Positions 12,380-24,000 of a stretch of 64,000 bases of DNA are shown one piece after another. The position numbers and the translations under genes were made by a program. This stretch comes from Dipteronia dyeriana (Eukaryota > Streptophyta > Magnoliopsida > Sapindales > Sapindaceae). Under the pieces are notes generated by a model. That model ran no database searches. It worked only from the letters and a program-made list of their open reading frames with translations, and had not been told where the DNA came from. Where the stretch lies: positions 31,877,598-31,941,597 of the forward strand of contig CM065297.1 in assembly GCA_032871835.1 (NCBI GenBank). Direction: 5' to 3'. Position 1 is the first letter of the stretch; the number at the start of each line of letters is the position of its first letter.

Positions 12380-12770
12380 CATTCTAGAGTCTCTCTAGGG
12401 GGTTATAGCCCGATCGAGACATCAATGAGGGCTATCTAGTCATCTTCTAGTCTTGAGATCAGGATTGCAATCGTGCTATTAAACTCTAGTCCTTCTTGGG
12501 GGTGATAGCCCTACCAAGGCATCAGGAGGGCTATCTGGCTATTTCCTGGTCTTGTGATCTGGACAACAACAATGCTCTTATACTCAGATCCTTCTTGGGG
12601 ATTGTAACCCGACCAAGGCATCAGGAGGGCTATCTAGTTATATCATGGTCTCAAGATCTGGTTGGCAATTATACTCTTACACTCAGACCCTTTTTGGCGA
12701 GGGTAGTGCCCGGTCGAGGCATCAGGGATAGCGAAGGGGCTTTCCCAGCTAATCCCTAGTCTTGGGATGA
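12380..12770. repeat. 99-bp tandem repeat, four units, behind Tat pol
   Basis: The motif CCTTCTTGGGG...GCCC..CCAAGGCATCAGGAGGGCTAT recurs with starts near 12390, 12491, 12590 and 12689, a period of 99-101 bp. The same unit with the same 99-bp period occurs three times at 55200, 55299 and 55398 in the second Tat copy. Tandem repeats in the untranslated region downstream of pol are known in Tat/Ogre elements and can seed satellite DNA. The period is a multiple of three and leaves a plus-strand frame open across units, but nothing suggests it is translated. Confidence 0.9.
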
Positions 12771-12919
12771 CAATGTCGAATTTTCCCATGTAGAACCAAA
12801 TCACTGTAGAACATAGTTGAAGATGAAGAAAATAAGCTTTATTGATAAAAAAAGAATAGAGTACATTATTGCTGGTGATTAAAAACTAGGTGGAGGTAGC
12901 CTGCTCACGAGTCCCCTGT

Positions 12920-13975
12920 TTAGGGGTAGAATTTTCTCAGGTGATCTGCATTCCAAGTATGATCGATGAGTCGGCCATTCATGTCCTCGAGCTTGTACAC
13001 CCCGTTACGGACCACCACCTTTACTAAGTAAGGTCCTTCCCAGTCGGGCCTCAGGACCCTGTTTGACCTCTTTCTGGTATTCAATGTCACTTTCCTGAGA
13101 ACTAGGCCCCCTTACTTAAAGTTTCGGTCTTTAACTCTCCTGTTAAAGTATCTAGCAATCTTGCTCTGGTAAATTGCTACCTTCTCAACCACCCGATCTT
13201 GTTTTTCTTCTAAGAGATCCAAGCTAGCTCAGAGCTTATCCTCATTGCTTCCCTGTTCAAAATGTTAAACTTTGATGAACGTCAGTTTATGCTCAATGAG
13301 AAGAACTGCTTCAACCCCGAAGGCTAAAGAATAAGGCGTTTCTCCGGTGGCCGTTCTTCTCATAGTGCGGTAAGCCCAAAGGACATCGGGAAGCTCTTCG
13401 ACTTATCTATCCTTTTTTTACTGCAGCTTCTTAATAGTCTTATTAGCGGATTCCACCAGCCCGTTAGTCTGAAGGTGAGCTACTGAAGCAAATTTAAGGT
13501 CGATTCCCAAGTCCTTGCAAAAGTCCTTGAACCGTCCGTTATCAAACTGCTTATCGTGGTCAGCTATAATGACAAGAAGGGTCCCGAACCTGCAAATTAC
13601 AATATTTTTTATGAATCTTGTATTTTCTTCTGAAATCTGGGAGAGCGGTCCGGTTTTGACTGATCTTGTGAAGTAGTCAATCATCACGATAGCATGCTTG
13701 GCTTGACCATGAGCAGTAGGAAGCGGTCCAATCAAGTTGACTCCCCATATATAAAAGGGGTAAGGTGAGCTAAGGGATGACAACCGCTCCGGCGGGAGGT
13801 GACTCAAACTTGTGGTCTTCTGGCATGCCTCGCAGGATCGTACTAAATTCTTTGCATCTTGATGGATGGTTGGCCAGTAATACCCCATACGGAGTACCTG
13901 ATATACCAGAGCCTCCCCACCAATGTGGTTTCCGCATTCCCCGGAGTGAACCTCGCTCAATGCCCATTTGGCATC
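12920..13975 (-). pseudogene. Tat integrase (pol C-terminus)
   Basis: The N-terminal zinc-finger part is seen around 13850-13960 (H..C..GG, YYWPTIHQDA, then a CEACQ pair). The core follows: VNLIGPLP where families have WGMDLVGPLP, then ADHDKQFDN, then HLQTNGLVESANKTIKK with the catalytic Glu kept. The first catalytic Asp has therefore become Asn, so the integrase is inactive. An in-frame stop breaks it near 13417. Beyond this the frame resumes ([20 protein letters not shown]) and ends with a C-terminal segment around DWEGPYLVKVV and WNADHLRKFYP, with the stop at 12920-12922. This marks the true 3' end of pol. Confidence 0.88.
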
Positions 13976-14068
13976 ATCAGGATGTAAACATTAAAGCAGA
14001 GGAAGAGATCTGCCTCTCTTGTACAAGTAACCATCTACCAAACAATATCGGATCGAGAGCCTGTTGAT

Positions 14069-14755
14069 TCACCTAGCTTGGTCAAGCTCCCCGGGGAGCC
14101 TCCATTCTTGGAGATAATCCACTATTGGGTCTATCCAGCATGGCTGCCGATCCAGGGTATAAGCCTCCTTACCTACTACTGTGCAGGGTATGGGGATCGC
14201 TTGAAGAGGGACTCCATGTGGTAAGGTCTGGCCACCATTCACAGCTATCTTGGCTAGGACGATAGCTTGATGATTATGTTGTCGAGGTACCTGCTCAATC
14301 TTGAATCCTTTAAATTTACTCTTAAGCTGCCAAACTAGCTTCAAGTAGGCAACCATGTTATCCCCTTTTGCATGATAATCCCTTGAGACTTGGTTGACTA
14401 TGAGCAATGAGTCACTCCTAACCTGCAGGTAATCGACTTCAAGCTTCGCGGCCACCCTTATTCTGGCTAAGAGGGCTTCATACTCTGCCTCATTGTTAGT
14501 GGTGTCAAATTCAAATCTAAAACAATTACAGCACTCAGCCCCTTCTGGGTCAATTAGAACTATGCTCGCTCCTCCCCCGGCTTTTTCGGACGCTTCATCT
14601 ATGTAGAGGATCCTTGACTTGTAACCTTCCGGCCAACTGTTAGATTCTGGAATCCTCTCAAAGGCTATGTTTGTCGCTGCGGAGGTCGCTTGCCCTGGGG
14701 GCACTGAGAGCTCTACTACAAAGTCTGCCAAAGTCTGGGCTTTAATTACGGTCAT
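14069..14755 (-). pseudogene. Second RNase H (archaeal-type, aRH) of Tat pol
   Basis: The RNase H fold shows YIDEASEKAGGGASIVL (first Asp kept), TTNNEAEYEALL (Glu kept) and VRSDSLLIVNQV (Asp kept). It is followed by the tail VPRQHNHQAIVLAKIA, close to RVT_3-type RNase H. It sits between the RT-linked RNase H and integrase. This extra copy is the diagnostic feature of the Tat clade of Ty3/Gypsy elements. This 228-codon stretch has no internal stop, making it the best-preserved part of the polyprotein. Confidence 0.88.
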
Positions 14756-15157
14756 GGGCTTATACCTTAAATCGAACAGGGTGAGCTCCAGAGCCTATAG
14801 AACCAAACTTCCGGATACATCCGGCCTTTACAAGAATTGACGGAGGGGTTGGTCCGTCACTACTGCTATTGAGTGAGATTGAAAGTAGGGACAAAGCTTC
14901 ATTGCCGAGGTCACCAAGGCATAAGTGAGCTTCTCCAGAATGGTGTAATTCTTTTCTGGTTTGGTTAGAGCATGAATCACGTAGTAGATAGGCAGCTGGA
15001 CCCTATCTCTACATTCTTTAACCAAGGCTCCACGTACTACAATCTCTGAAATGGCCAAGTAGATTTGCAGCTCTTCTCCGGGACTTGGCTTAACCAGTAG
15101 CGGAGAGCTTGTCAGATTTTTCTTCAAGGCTTGAAAAGCTTGTTCACTCTCCTGGTC
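14756..15157 (-). pseudogene. RT-linked RNase H of Tat pol
   Basis: This is the retroelement RNase H attached to reverse transcriptase. Recognisable segments are LVKPSPGEELQIYLAISE, YYVIHALTKPEKNY (usual form YYVSKALxxAExxY) and VVTDQPLRQFL. A stop follows the last motif at about 14828. The same domain, out of frame in places, is found in the second Tat copy at 55556-55940. Confidence 0.85.
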
Positions 15158-15902
15158 CTATTTCATGTTTCTTCCCTGCTTAATGACTTTGAAGAATGAG
15201 AGACATTTATCGGTAGACCTAGAAATGAACCTGTTGAGTGTTACTGCTGCCTGCCCGGTCAAGACTTGAACCTGTTTAAGTGTCATGGGGGACTCTAGAT
15301 CCAGGATAGCCTTAATCTTTTTCGGGTTAGCCTCTATGCCTCTCGCATGAACCATGAAGCCTAGAAACTTCCCCGCAGTTACCCCAAAAGTGCATTTGGA
15401 GGGGTTCAATCTCATCCGGTTCTCCCTCAAGATCAAGAAAGTTCTACGAATGTCGTCCAGATAGCTTTCAGCGGTTGATGACTTGGTGATCATGTCGTTG
15501 ATGTACACCTCCATTGATCTTCCAATTTCGGTCTTGAACAGCCGATTGACCAACCATTGGTATGTAGCCCCTACGTTCTTAAGCCCGAATGGCATCACCT
15601 TTTAGCAATACAGACCTCGTCCGGTGATAAAACTGGTCTTTTCCTGGTCGGTGTGGTGCATTATAATCTGGTTGTATTGAAAATACGTCCATAAAGCTCA
15701 TGAGCTTATTTTCAGAGGTGGAGTCAACCAATTGATCAATTTTTGGTAGAGGGAAACTGTCTTTCAGGCATGCCCGGTTGAGGTCGGTATAGTCGACGCA
15801 CATGTGCCATATCCCATTTGACTTTATGACCATGACTATGTTGGTGATCCATTCGAGGTAGCTTGCTTCTTTGATGAAGCCCGCTTGGGTCAATTTATTC
15901 AC
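15158..15902 (-). pseudogene. Reverse transcriptase of Tat pol, inactivated
   Basis: The RT finger and palm motifs are clear: QAGFIKEASYLEWITNIVMV, MCVDYTDLNRAC, KDSFPLPKIDQLVD and SFMDVFS. A frameshift follows within the FSGYNQI motif at about 15660. The second piece starts MMPFGLKNVGATYQWLVN and continues through KCTFGVTAGKFLGFMV. The catalytic YVDD box reads YIND, so the first metal-binding Asp is Asn. The domain order and the short protease-RT linker fit Tat pol. Confidence 0.9.
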
Positions 15903-16034
15903 TTCTTCCTAAACAGTGGCGTTTCTTTCGGCGTTAAAGTGACGCTTTTTCTGTTTGACCGGCTTGAAAGTCGGATCCACTGCCAATCGGTGAGCAGCCA
16001 AAGACATCGGGATTTCGGGCATCTTGTCGTGACT

Positions 16035-16850
16035 CTAAATGAAGATGTCATTGAATTCTTTGAAGAGCCCGATCAAACCCTCCTTCACTCCCAGTTCAAG
16101 GGTGGCTCTGACTTTGACGACCTTTGAGAGATCACCCATCCGGATGGGAATCTCTTCCAGCTTATCTGCTGGATGACCGCGGGCCCATTCCCCTCTCCGC
16201 TCCTCTTCGTTTGACATCACGGGGCCATCCTCTGGGTGATTTACGGGTTCTATATCTTCCAAGGTCAATATAGATGTTGCCCCATCCTGGATCACTGTTA
16301 CCTGGGCAAGTTGCTTTGCTAGAGCTGTTGGGTTGACAAACACTGCATAGCATCTCCTGGCTGCTTGCTGGTCACCCGTACCTCCCCCACCTTGTCTCCT
16401 ACTGGGAACTTCAGGACGTTGTGGTAGATGGATAAGACCCCCTTCAAGGATGTCAGGAAAGGTCTTTCTAGTATCGCATTGTAGTACCACCACGAAGTCC
16501 GTCATAATATTTTGTTAGAGGAGGGATGTTCCAATAATTACTGGAAGGATCTTCGATTCCTCAAGTATGATCAAGTCCCCAGTAAATCCATACATTGGGG
16601 TGGTGCAACTATTGTAACACCATTGTTTCAAATTCAGTTTCTCCAAAGTATCTTTGAAGAGGATGTCGACGATGCTGCCTGTGTCAACAAGCACATGGTG
16701 TACCATGCAGTTGGCAATCTGTACTGTGATCACCATGGGATCGTCATGAGGTTGTACGGTGTTATAGACATCCACTTCAGTGAAAATGATCTGTGACAAT
16801 TGAGGGGTTGGTCGGGCTCTGGTCGACCTTGAAGATACCTCACCTTTCAT
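16035..16850 (-). pseudogene. Retropepsin and protease-RT linker of Tat pol
   Basis: The retroviral-type aspartic protease is seen at 16515-16850, with active-site motif HVLVDTGSIVDILF and upstream HDDPMVITVQIANCMVHHVL. A stop near 16506 separates it from the linker frame (16035-16505). That frame ends KVVKVRATLELGVKEGLIGL, the usual segment just before RT. The protease keeps its DTG triad, though the polyprotein around it is broken. Confidence 0.85.
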
Positions 16851-16899
16851 CTACACGAGGGATCTTCCTCGCATGGTTTTTCCTTGAATTATTGGAGGT

Positions 16900-18766
16900 A
16901 CCAGCTAGAGTGGGTCCTCCACTGATGGTATATATCACCTGGATTTATTGCATCAGATCCATCTATTCCCCGTTTCTATTCTCAGCGTGCTCGCGGATCT
17001 CTGCTTGCACTTCCTTTCCAGTCTGAATATTATCCCTGACCTACTGTAAGAATTCTACCAAACATCCTCCCCTTATTAAAGCCTCGATCTGGTTTTGCAG
17101 GTTATAGCACTATGAAGTATTGTGTCACACGTCTTTGTGAAAGTCACAATACTTATAATGGTTCCTCTTATCGACAGGGGCTTTCATGGGTGCGAGCTTC
17201 TATAGCAACCCCGTGTCCCGAATGGCGAGATAGATAGTTTCCCAGGATACATTTAAGAGGGTGTAATGATCGTATCCTTTCTCATCTCAAGCTATCGGGG
17301 CCACTATCCTGGGAGAAGGTGAATCCTGCGGAGGAGTTCGTTTTGTTGAATACCTTTTCGATTTAGGTTGAGAAATGGGGAAGTGATACGTCGACCTATT
17401 GGGGGGATCTATTCTGGCTTTTCTGAGCTTGCTCTGGTCTGGGAGCTTCCTTCTTCTATCACTTTACGGCTCTCATATCGTCGTGTTCCATCTTGACCTT
17501 GAGTTGTTGGTCGACTTCAATTTGCTCCAGAGCCCGATCATAGGCTTCTTGGTAGGTCTCTGAAGGTCGTTTGGCAAAAGACCGAAAAAGCTTATCAGCC
17601 CACAGGTTTCTCCTGAAATTGGTGAGGATTTCGTTCTCAATGAAGACCCCCGTCTGGATGACTTCCTTATGGAAACGCTCGACATAAGCCCTAAGGGTTT
17701 CCCCTCTCTCCTAGATCACATACAGTAGATGGATTGGATCTTTCAATCTAGGTTTAACTCCCTGGAATTACGAATAGAAATTAGTTGACAGCTTCGTGAA
17801 GGAATCCACACTGTCAGCGGGTAGCTTTCTGAACCAGGTCTTAGCATAATCCATCAGCGTAGTTGGGAACATCCGGCACATGGCGGCCCTTGTCATGTTC
17901 TGGACCTCCATCTATTGGACGAAGCTCTCCAAGTGGCTCAAGGGATCCTCTGTCCCGGAGAATCTATCAGTCGGCATTTTGAATTTTGGCAGGAGCTCTG
18001 CCTCCCGGATCTTTCTAGTGAAGGGAGCATTCATCTCACTTAGAGGATCTTTCTTGTCTTCCTTGTATTTCCCCTTATTCATCTGTTGGGTCTTTTTCTG
18101 AAGCTCTGTCAGCTGGTCTCTCAGGCACTTGTTCTCGGGTTTCCTTGAATTAATCTTGGATTCTTCACTGTCAGACCCTTCTGACGAGCTGACGACCTCT
18201 ACCCGACTCCTTCTACGGATGGGATTTACTTGGGGGCTTTGCTGACTTCCTTCCTCTCTAGCTCGGGCTTTCTTCCTTGAAGTAGTTGGGTAAAGAAACT
18301 CTCGCCGCTCCTAGGAAAGGACGTCCGCCGCAGACTTAACTTGCCTGGGTTGGTAACGCAGCGGCTCTTAGAGAACAAGGGGCATGGGCCCTAACCTATC
18401 CAGGATCGAGGGCTGGGGTCCCGTTCTATTACGAGCTGACTCCAGAGGGGTAGGTCCCAGGCGATCAAAGGCGGATTACCGAGTCCTGGGACTGCTTGGT
18501 TCTCCTCGATTGCAGAGGCTTGCTTGCTGGACAGTAATACCATCAGCGAGTAGTCGAAGGTGGACGTTTTCCACAAAGGTCGTCGCTTGTTGGTCAAGCA
18601 CGACCTGGCTTCCCATAGGGGGATCCAAAGCCCGCACAGTGGCTGGCTAGTCTGGGACCTAGCCATGGAGCCCGGATTTTCTTCTTTTCTTCTGGACCTT
18701 TCGTGTCGACTCAGCTGAAGGTTGTCCCGATGCGCCTGAGTGTCCTTGGGAGGAGCAGAGCCTCAT
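16900..18766 (-). pseudogene. Tat gag polyprotein, degenerate
   Basis: Gag is read on the minus strand from an ATG near 18766. The best-conserved part (about 17550-18100) reads in pieces as EDPLSHLESFVQ, AAMCRMFPTTLMDYAKTW, FRKLPADSVDSFTKL and KRPSETYQEAYDRA. This matches the retrotransposon gag domain (PF03732 type), also seen at 61095-61469. Several in-frame stops and shifts interrupt it, which is why no long frame survives. It lies between the primer-binding site and the protease, as expected. Confidence 0.8.
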
Positions 18767-18818
18767 GATTACTGTAAAACAACAAACTTGTGAATATAAA
18801 AATGGTGGTGTGGAAAGT

Positions 18819-18836
18819 TCCCCACAGACGCTGCCA
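18819..18836 (-). other. Primer-binding site of the Tat element
   Basis: Four bases inside the right (5') LTR, the minus strand reads TGGCAGCGTCTGTGGGGA. This resembles the TGGCGCCGTCTGTGGGGA form I recall from many plant Gypsy elements. It starts with TGG, complementary to a tRNA CCA end. It fixes the direction of the element (minus) and identifies the right LTR as the 5' LTR. Confidence 0.75.
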
Positions 18837-18840
18837 AAAG

Positions 18841-20098
18841 TGTTAACGGGAAATTTGCTCTAAATGAGAAATTCCAACTAACACCCTCGAGACCACTACC
18901 ACGGAGGTGGTGGATTAGTGCCTTAGATACGTAACCTGTTAAGGTAGAAACGAATTTTTAAATGATAACATGGTGGCAAATGAGAGCTTTATCATTGATC
19001 ACTCGTGGTTTACATAAATCTCTCATATACACTCACAACCTCTCTAGGACATTGGAGGGTGGCAATCTCATGCTTGTTGAATAGTAGATATATGGGAGGT
19101 CGTGTTCTGATCATAGAATTTAGGCCCTCTTCACTCCCTTTTTCTTGTCGTCTCTATTTCTTTCATGCTTGGCCTTATTTATATCCGGTCCAAGTAGGTT
19201 TAAACTCATAAATATCCCGCCACGATTCTATGAATTCGTTCCTTCCTTATTGGCGGGATTCATTATTTGAAAGTCGTTGACTTTGAATTGATAACGGATT
19301 CGAGGATATCTTTGACGAAGATGAGTTTGTTTCCTTTTTAAAATCAAACTCTTGTCTTACACGTATGCATAATTTAATGTTTGTTATGACATAGATATGA
19401 TCTTGTGCGTATGCATGACATGATTCTTCATAGAGGTCATTGAGTTAGCTGCTCGTTGTTTTGTAGAGCAAGGTAGATCCATGCTTTAGTTCTGGTCTCA
19501 GAAGCTTGGGATGGCCTTGTGGGCACTTACTGGGGGTAGTGTAGATTAGGCGAGATTCTTCTTTCACATCTAGGTAGGCTACACGCGTTCCTTAGCGAAT
19601 TGGAACATTAGCTATAACATGAATCTGATCCACTTATAGGCTCTCTCTTCGCATCTGGTGGGGACAACGAGCTTCTGGAGAGGTCAGTGGGTTTCTAGCT
19701 TAGGTTACGATTTAAATCGGACCTCGAGAAGCCTTGACCTGGAAGGAACTCGCTTTGTTTGTCGGGCTTAACTTCGAGTGTTTCCTGAGATCGTAGACCT
19801 TTCCTTGCTTTCATGGGGTGTTTATGGAGGTAGGCCCCCAGTAAGCGAGGGTTCCAAGATAGGTGATCTAGAGAAGCTCGGATAACCACGCATCGGGCTT
19901 TGCCCGAACTCCAGTGTTCGCGTGAGGGTTCGACCTGGTCGTGCCGAGCTTCATCCCTGATAGTTCTGACCCTTCTTCACTTCTTCAGGGTAGATTTATG
20001 GCCTGTCCGGGGTTCAATGAATGGTGAATTCGGGCTTCGATCCGAGCTAGGAGTGAAAAAATTCTCTTTGGTCCTCTAACCAAATTTCGCTATTAACA
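18841..20098 (-). repeat. Right LTR (5' LTR) of the Tat element
   Basis: It begins TGTTAACGGG on the plus strand next to the PBS and ends TTAACA, followed by the TATTT target duplication. 18841-20045 aligns with the left LTR. The last roughly 53 bp (including TTGGTCCTCTAACC) are not found in the left copy and could be a preserved LTR end or later sequence. Confidence 0.8.
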
Positions 20099-20281
20099 TA
20101 TTTTAATTTGTATTTTTACCATTATACCCTCACGTTTCTGACCGAAACCTAACGGAATTGGATGGTAGGTATATAACCAACAATAAACTTAAATTATGGG
20201 AACCTGTATGGTCAATACTGAAATTAGGGGGACCAGAACGTATAATAGGGTAAGCTAGAGGAGCTAAAAACATTTTTACCC

Positions 20282-21012
20282 TTTATTTTTTTTTTAAAAA
20301 ACACCAAAACGGAGCGGTTAACTTATGTTAAACGCAGCGTTTTGTAATATTAAAAAAAAAATCCCTATCTTCTCTTCTTCACGCACGAGTCACGACCTCA
20401 GTTCTTCTCTTCTTGCCGCACCACTTCGCTTCTTCTTCTCTTCTCTTCTCTTCTCTCTTCTTCAACATCTTCTCTCTGGCGACCTATCTTGTCTCCAGCG
20501 GTTTCTGATAGGTTGATTCTGTTATCTACCTTTGTTTTTCTTATCTTTGATCTATTGTTGTTTTTTTCTCTCTTATCTTTGATATATCTCTGTTTTTTTT
20601 GTTTGATTCACTTGCATAATCCACAGTCATTTCTGTTTTATGTTGTATAATCCACATCTTTCTCTATTTTATCATGTTAAGATTGTATATTTGAGTGCAC
20701 TATAACTGCATTTTGTTGGATTTTTATGTGAAGTTTGAAACCTTTTTAGAAAGTCTATTAGACATATTAGAGGCATATTATATGATTATAAATGGTGTTT
20801 GATTACATGCTTAGTACTTTGATGTTTCTGCTGTACTTTTAGGCATGAAACTGATGTTATCACTCTCTTTTAGACAACTCAATTAAACTAAATATGATTA
20901 TAGTTTTATAGTTTGTGGATAGTGGATTATGCAAGTTAATCATTTCAAGCCACTTGACATAATTTGATATAATCTGCAGGGTTTTTCTTTTGTTAAGTTA
21001 GCTTTTGAAGTC
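20282..21012 (+). promoter_or_regulatory. Promoter and leader of the uL22 gene
   Basis: A pyrimidine-rich leader (TCTTC/TTCTC runs, 20370-20470) typical of plant ribosomal-protein genes lies upstream of the ATG at 21013. A probable 5'-UTR intron ends at a TCTGCAG acceptor near 20980, just before the start exon. The transcription start is not determined. Confidence 0.5.
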
Positions 21013-24000
21013 ATGTTTGGCTGTCAGAGACATTTACGGTCTGCGCTTCATCACCTTGGGAAGAGAGTGGAACATAATTACACTGCATCTGCGAAATTTT
21101 CTTGTGCTCACTATGAGCCGTCTCGTTTTCCTGGTTAGTTTATATTGAAATTCTTTTGTGGCAGCATATTGTTAGAATCTAAGATCATATTTGAAGGGGG
21201 GTTAATTTGTGAGTGATATAGAGACATCATGAACCAACTTATGTTGAACCTTTAAAAAATGCCCTTTTTGTGATTCTCCTTGAACATCTATCATCACCTT
21301 CATGATATTCAAGGTCTCAGTTCCAGTAGTAGCTCTAATTGAAGGGCTGAATCAATAATTTTGCAGGTGGATTACCACATATACAAAGTCTCTGGAGATC
21401 ACCTTCCACTAATAAATCAAGGCCTCTATATCAGTATTTGCAACAGTTGGTAATACTAGCATATTGTTTTCCATTTTATAAAATATCTGAGAGGTTTTCT
21501 AGGTATTATATTAGCAGTGACTCATTTATTGTATATGATCGGTATCTGTCCATAATTCTAAAGTAGCTTTTCTTTTCTCTTCTTTTTTCTTTTCTTAAAT
21601 TAAATTTTTTTGATGATAATGATTTTGAAGTAAAAAGATTATGTAGTAGATTTGTGGCATTGTATGCATTACTGACATGAACTAGCACACAGGGTCATGT
21701 TTCTGATCTAATATTGAAAAGTATTGTGTATTAAAGAGGCATATGACTAGGGGTGCAATTAATAATATTTTTGCATGTTTTAAAGGCGTAGTTTATGATT
21801 TTAACGTGTCAAATTAATGTATTTATTCCTTGTGTGTCTGGGTACATGTCCTTGCTTAAATATGCTGTACTGTATTTATTCTGCATGGCCTTGTAACATA
21901 ATTTATTATTGATTGAACCCATTTTAAGTTTTGAATTTGTTGATCAATGCAATAAGCTTCGATCAGTTTTACAGTTTCTTTGTATTGCAAATGGCTGCAC
22001 ACGTATGATGTAGAAAATGCTTCAATTGTCCATTGTGTAATTTCAAATTGTATATTTGAATCCTGCTTCCATATGGAAGATTTTGTGTGTTCCTGATAGC
22101 TGCATGAATTGGGGATTTCAAGTTGGCTTTGTAAAGTTTAATCTTTCACTCGCCTAATCTAAACTGCGGGATTTTGTTAAAATAACAAGTTCCATTTTCA
22201 TTTACTGCATGCTTTTTTTATTTTGGGCTCTCGGTCATAATTTCTCTCTATTTTTTTTGTCTATAGGGAATTTCCAGTTCAAGGAAGCTACTAGTTAATT
22301 TGTCGGATGAAACACCTACTTCATCTCCATTGACTTCTGCATTGACAATAGGTAGTGGAAAAGCTGAAGACAAGAAGGTGGTCTCTAAACCTGCAAAAGT
22401 TCAAGCAATACTAAAGGGTATAAAGCAGGTATTAGTAAAAAAAAAATATTCTATATGAAATTTCCTTTTTATATTTTCTTGTTGCTTGTGTTAAGAAGGC
22501 AGCTCCATTTGAGAATGAAATTTGAAGCTTGACTACTTAGAACCTGTTCGCTCTTCCTCCATTATTTTCTTTCAATTTTTGTATCTTATATAGTTATTGG
22601 TGACCCCCTTAGGCCCAGTTTGGCATTGCTTCCCATACTGCTTTTGGGACCAAAAGTGATTCTGGATCAAAGACAGAGTGTTTGGTAAAATCGCGAAGAA
22701 CTGCTTTTGGTCACTTTTAGCTTTTTCCAACTGAGTTTTTGAGAAGCTACAAATACATGCTTTTGGATTTTGGTTTCTACTTTTAGAAAACGCGTTACGG
22801 TGATATTAAATGAAATTTTACTAATTTTTCAACTTTATCCTTGCCTTTAGCGAAATTGACCAAAAAAAATCGGATTACATTTCTGTACAAAAAAATGTTG
22901 TCATAACTATACAAAAAAATAGGGTTAATTAATTCAATAAAGTATAATAAAAAAAAATAAAAAAATAAAGTAGAATAAAATAAGTAAATAAATAAATAAA
23001 TGGGGCTAATTAATTTAATAAAGTACTGTAATTATATAAACTTAACACTAAACACAAATAAACAAAAAAAATATAAAGTATAGCACATTAACATCATTTA
23101 GATGTTTATATCCTTTTAGTAATTTTACACACTCACAACACTTTTTACTTCAATTTACCAAATATATTGAAATTGCTTTTAGTTCTCACAACACTTTTGA
23201 AAATCAGTTTACCAAAAACTCAGTTGATTCTTCCCACAGCAATTCCAAAAGCAATTCTCCCTATAGCAATTTCAAAAGCACTTCTCCCCACAGCACAACA
23301 ATGTCAAACTAGGCCTTAGTATACTTGCTGGAGCTTGCTGTAACTAAGGAGAAGCAGTTCCACTTTTTTGCCCAGATAAAAAATAAATAAGTAAACTAAG
23401 AGGAGTACAAGTGATTCTTGTTGTTTTTGCGCCCTAACTTTGCTGCTAGCGACTCTAGGCATTTTAATTTTTGTCTTTTATTAGATTTCCGATATTAACT
23501 TTTGCAAAGAAGATGAAACAGCAGGTGGTTATTGTATCGTGCTGTGCTGTGTGCATGATATTGTCATGTTAGTTTTGTTGTGAGCCATTTGAATAATTTT
23601 AGTTCACTTGCGTGTTCAGAGTCCTAAAAAGGTGAACTTGGTGGCTGCATTAGTACGTGGCATGCGTGTGGACGACGCACTTTTGCAGTTACAAGTGACC
23701 ATAAAACGATCTGCAAAGACTGTTTATCAGGTGATTCAGCCATTTGACCTTTTGCATTTCATATTTTAGGAAGGATTAAATTTTATCTTTTTTTAGCTGG
23801 TGGAATCAGCCTGAAAACCAGCTGTGTAATTCTTGCTGAAACAAAAGTGTGTAGGCAAGTCTTAGTTTGAGACTATTGTTCTTCTCTGAAATTCTTTTAT
23901 TTAAATGTTTACTTTGTAAAAGAAAGGAAGAAAAAAATGGATAGAAAGGAAAGTTATCACTGTTTTGGAAACATTAAGACGAATAAATATATTCATTTTT

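Larger units (their letters stand above)
7875..20098 (-). mobile_element. Ty3/Gypsy Tat-type retrotransposon, degenerate full-length
   Basis: The minus-strand order is LTR, PBS, gag, protease, RT, RNase H, second (archaeal-type) RNase H, integrase, 99-bp tandem repeats, antisense ORF region, LTR. The outer ends read TGTTAACGG at 7875 and TTAACA ending at 20098. The 5-bp direct repeat TATTT flanks both (7870-7874 and 20099-20103). The extra aRH domain, post-pol tandem repeats and antisense ORF are recorded traits of the Tat lineage (Ogre, Retand, Grande relatives). Stops, frameshifts and lost catalytic residues show it is dead. LTR divergence of several percent, judged by eye, suggests an insertion that is not very recent. 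Confidence 0.88.
4422..20281. mobile_element. Split TIR element (Mutator-like?), host of nested insertions
   Basis: The left end (GGGTAAAAATGATAAAAGTC, then a run around GGTCCCCATAGTTTTGGTATTGA) recurs inverted at 20160-20281 (gaccatac...tttttaccc). The two ends are now about 15.9 kb apart because a Copia solo LTR and a Gypsy element lie between them. Removing those leaves about 1.4 kb (4422-5252, 7491-7874, 20104-20281), close to the 1.43-kb relative at 27982-29410. Both contain CCACCATCA/GGTGGT-rich DNA and a CT-rich pseudo-leader. A TTTATTTTT direct repeat flanks both ends, but that stretch is low-complexity, so a 9-bp Mutator-type TSD is only suggested. Confidence 0.6.

Noticed and set aside
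12496..12759. Plus-strand 87-codon frame over the 99-bp repeats
   Set aside because: It is open only because the period is divisible by three. The second copy does not keep it, and it lies in the untranslated part of the element.
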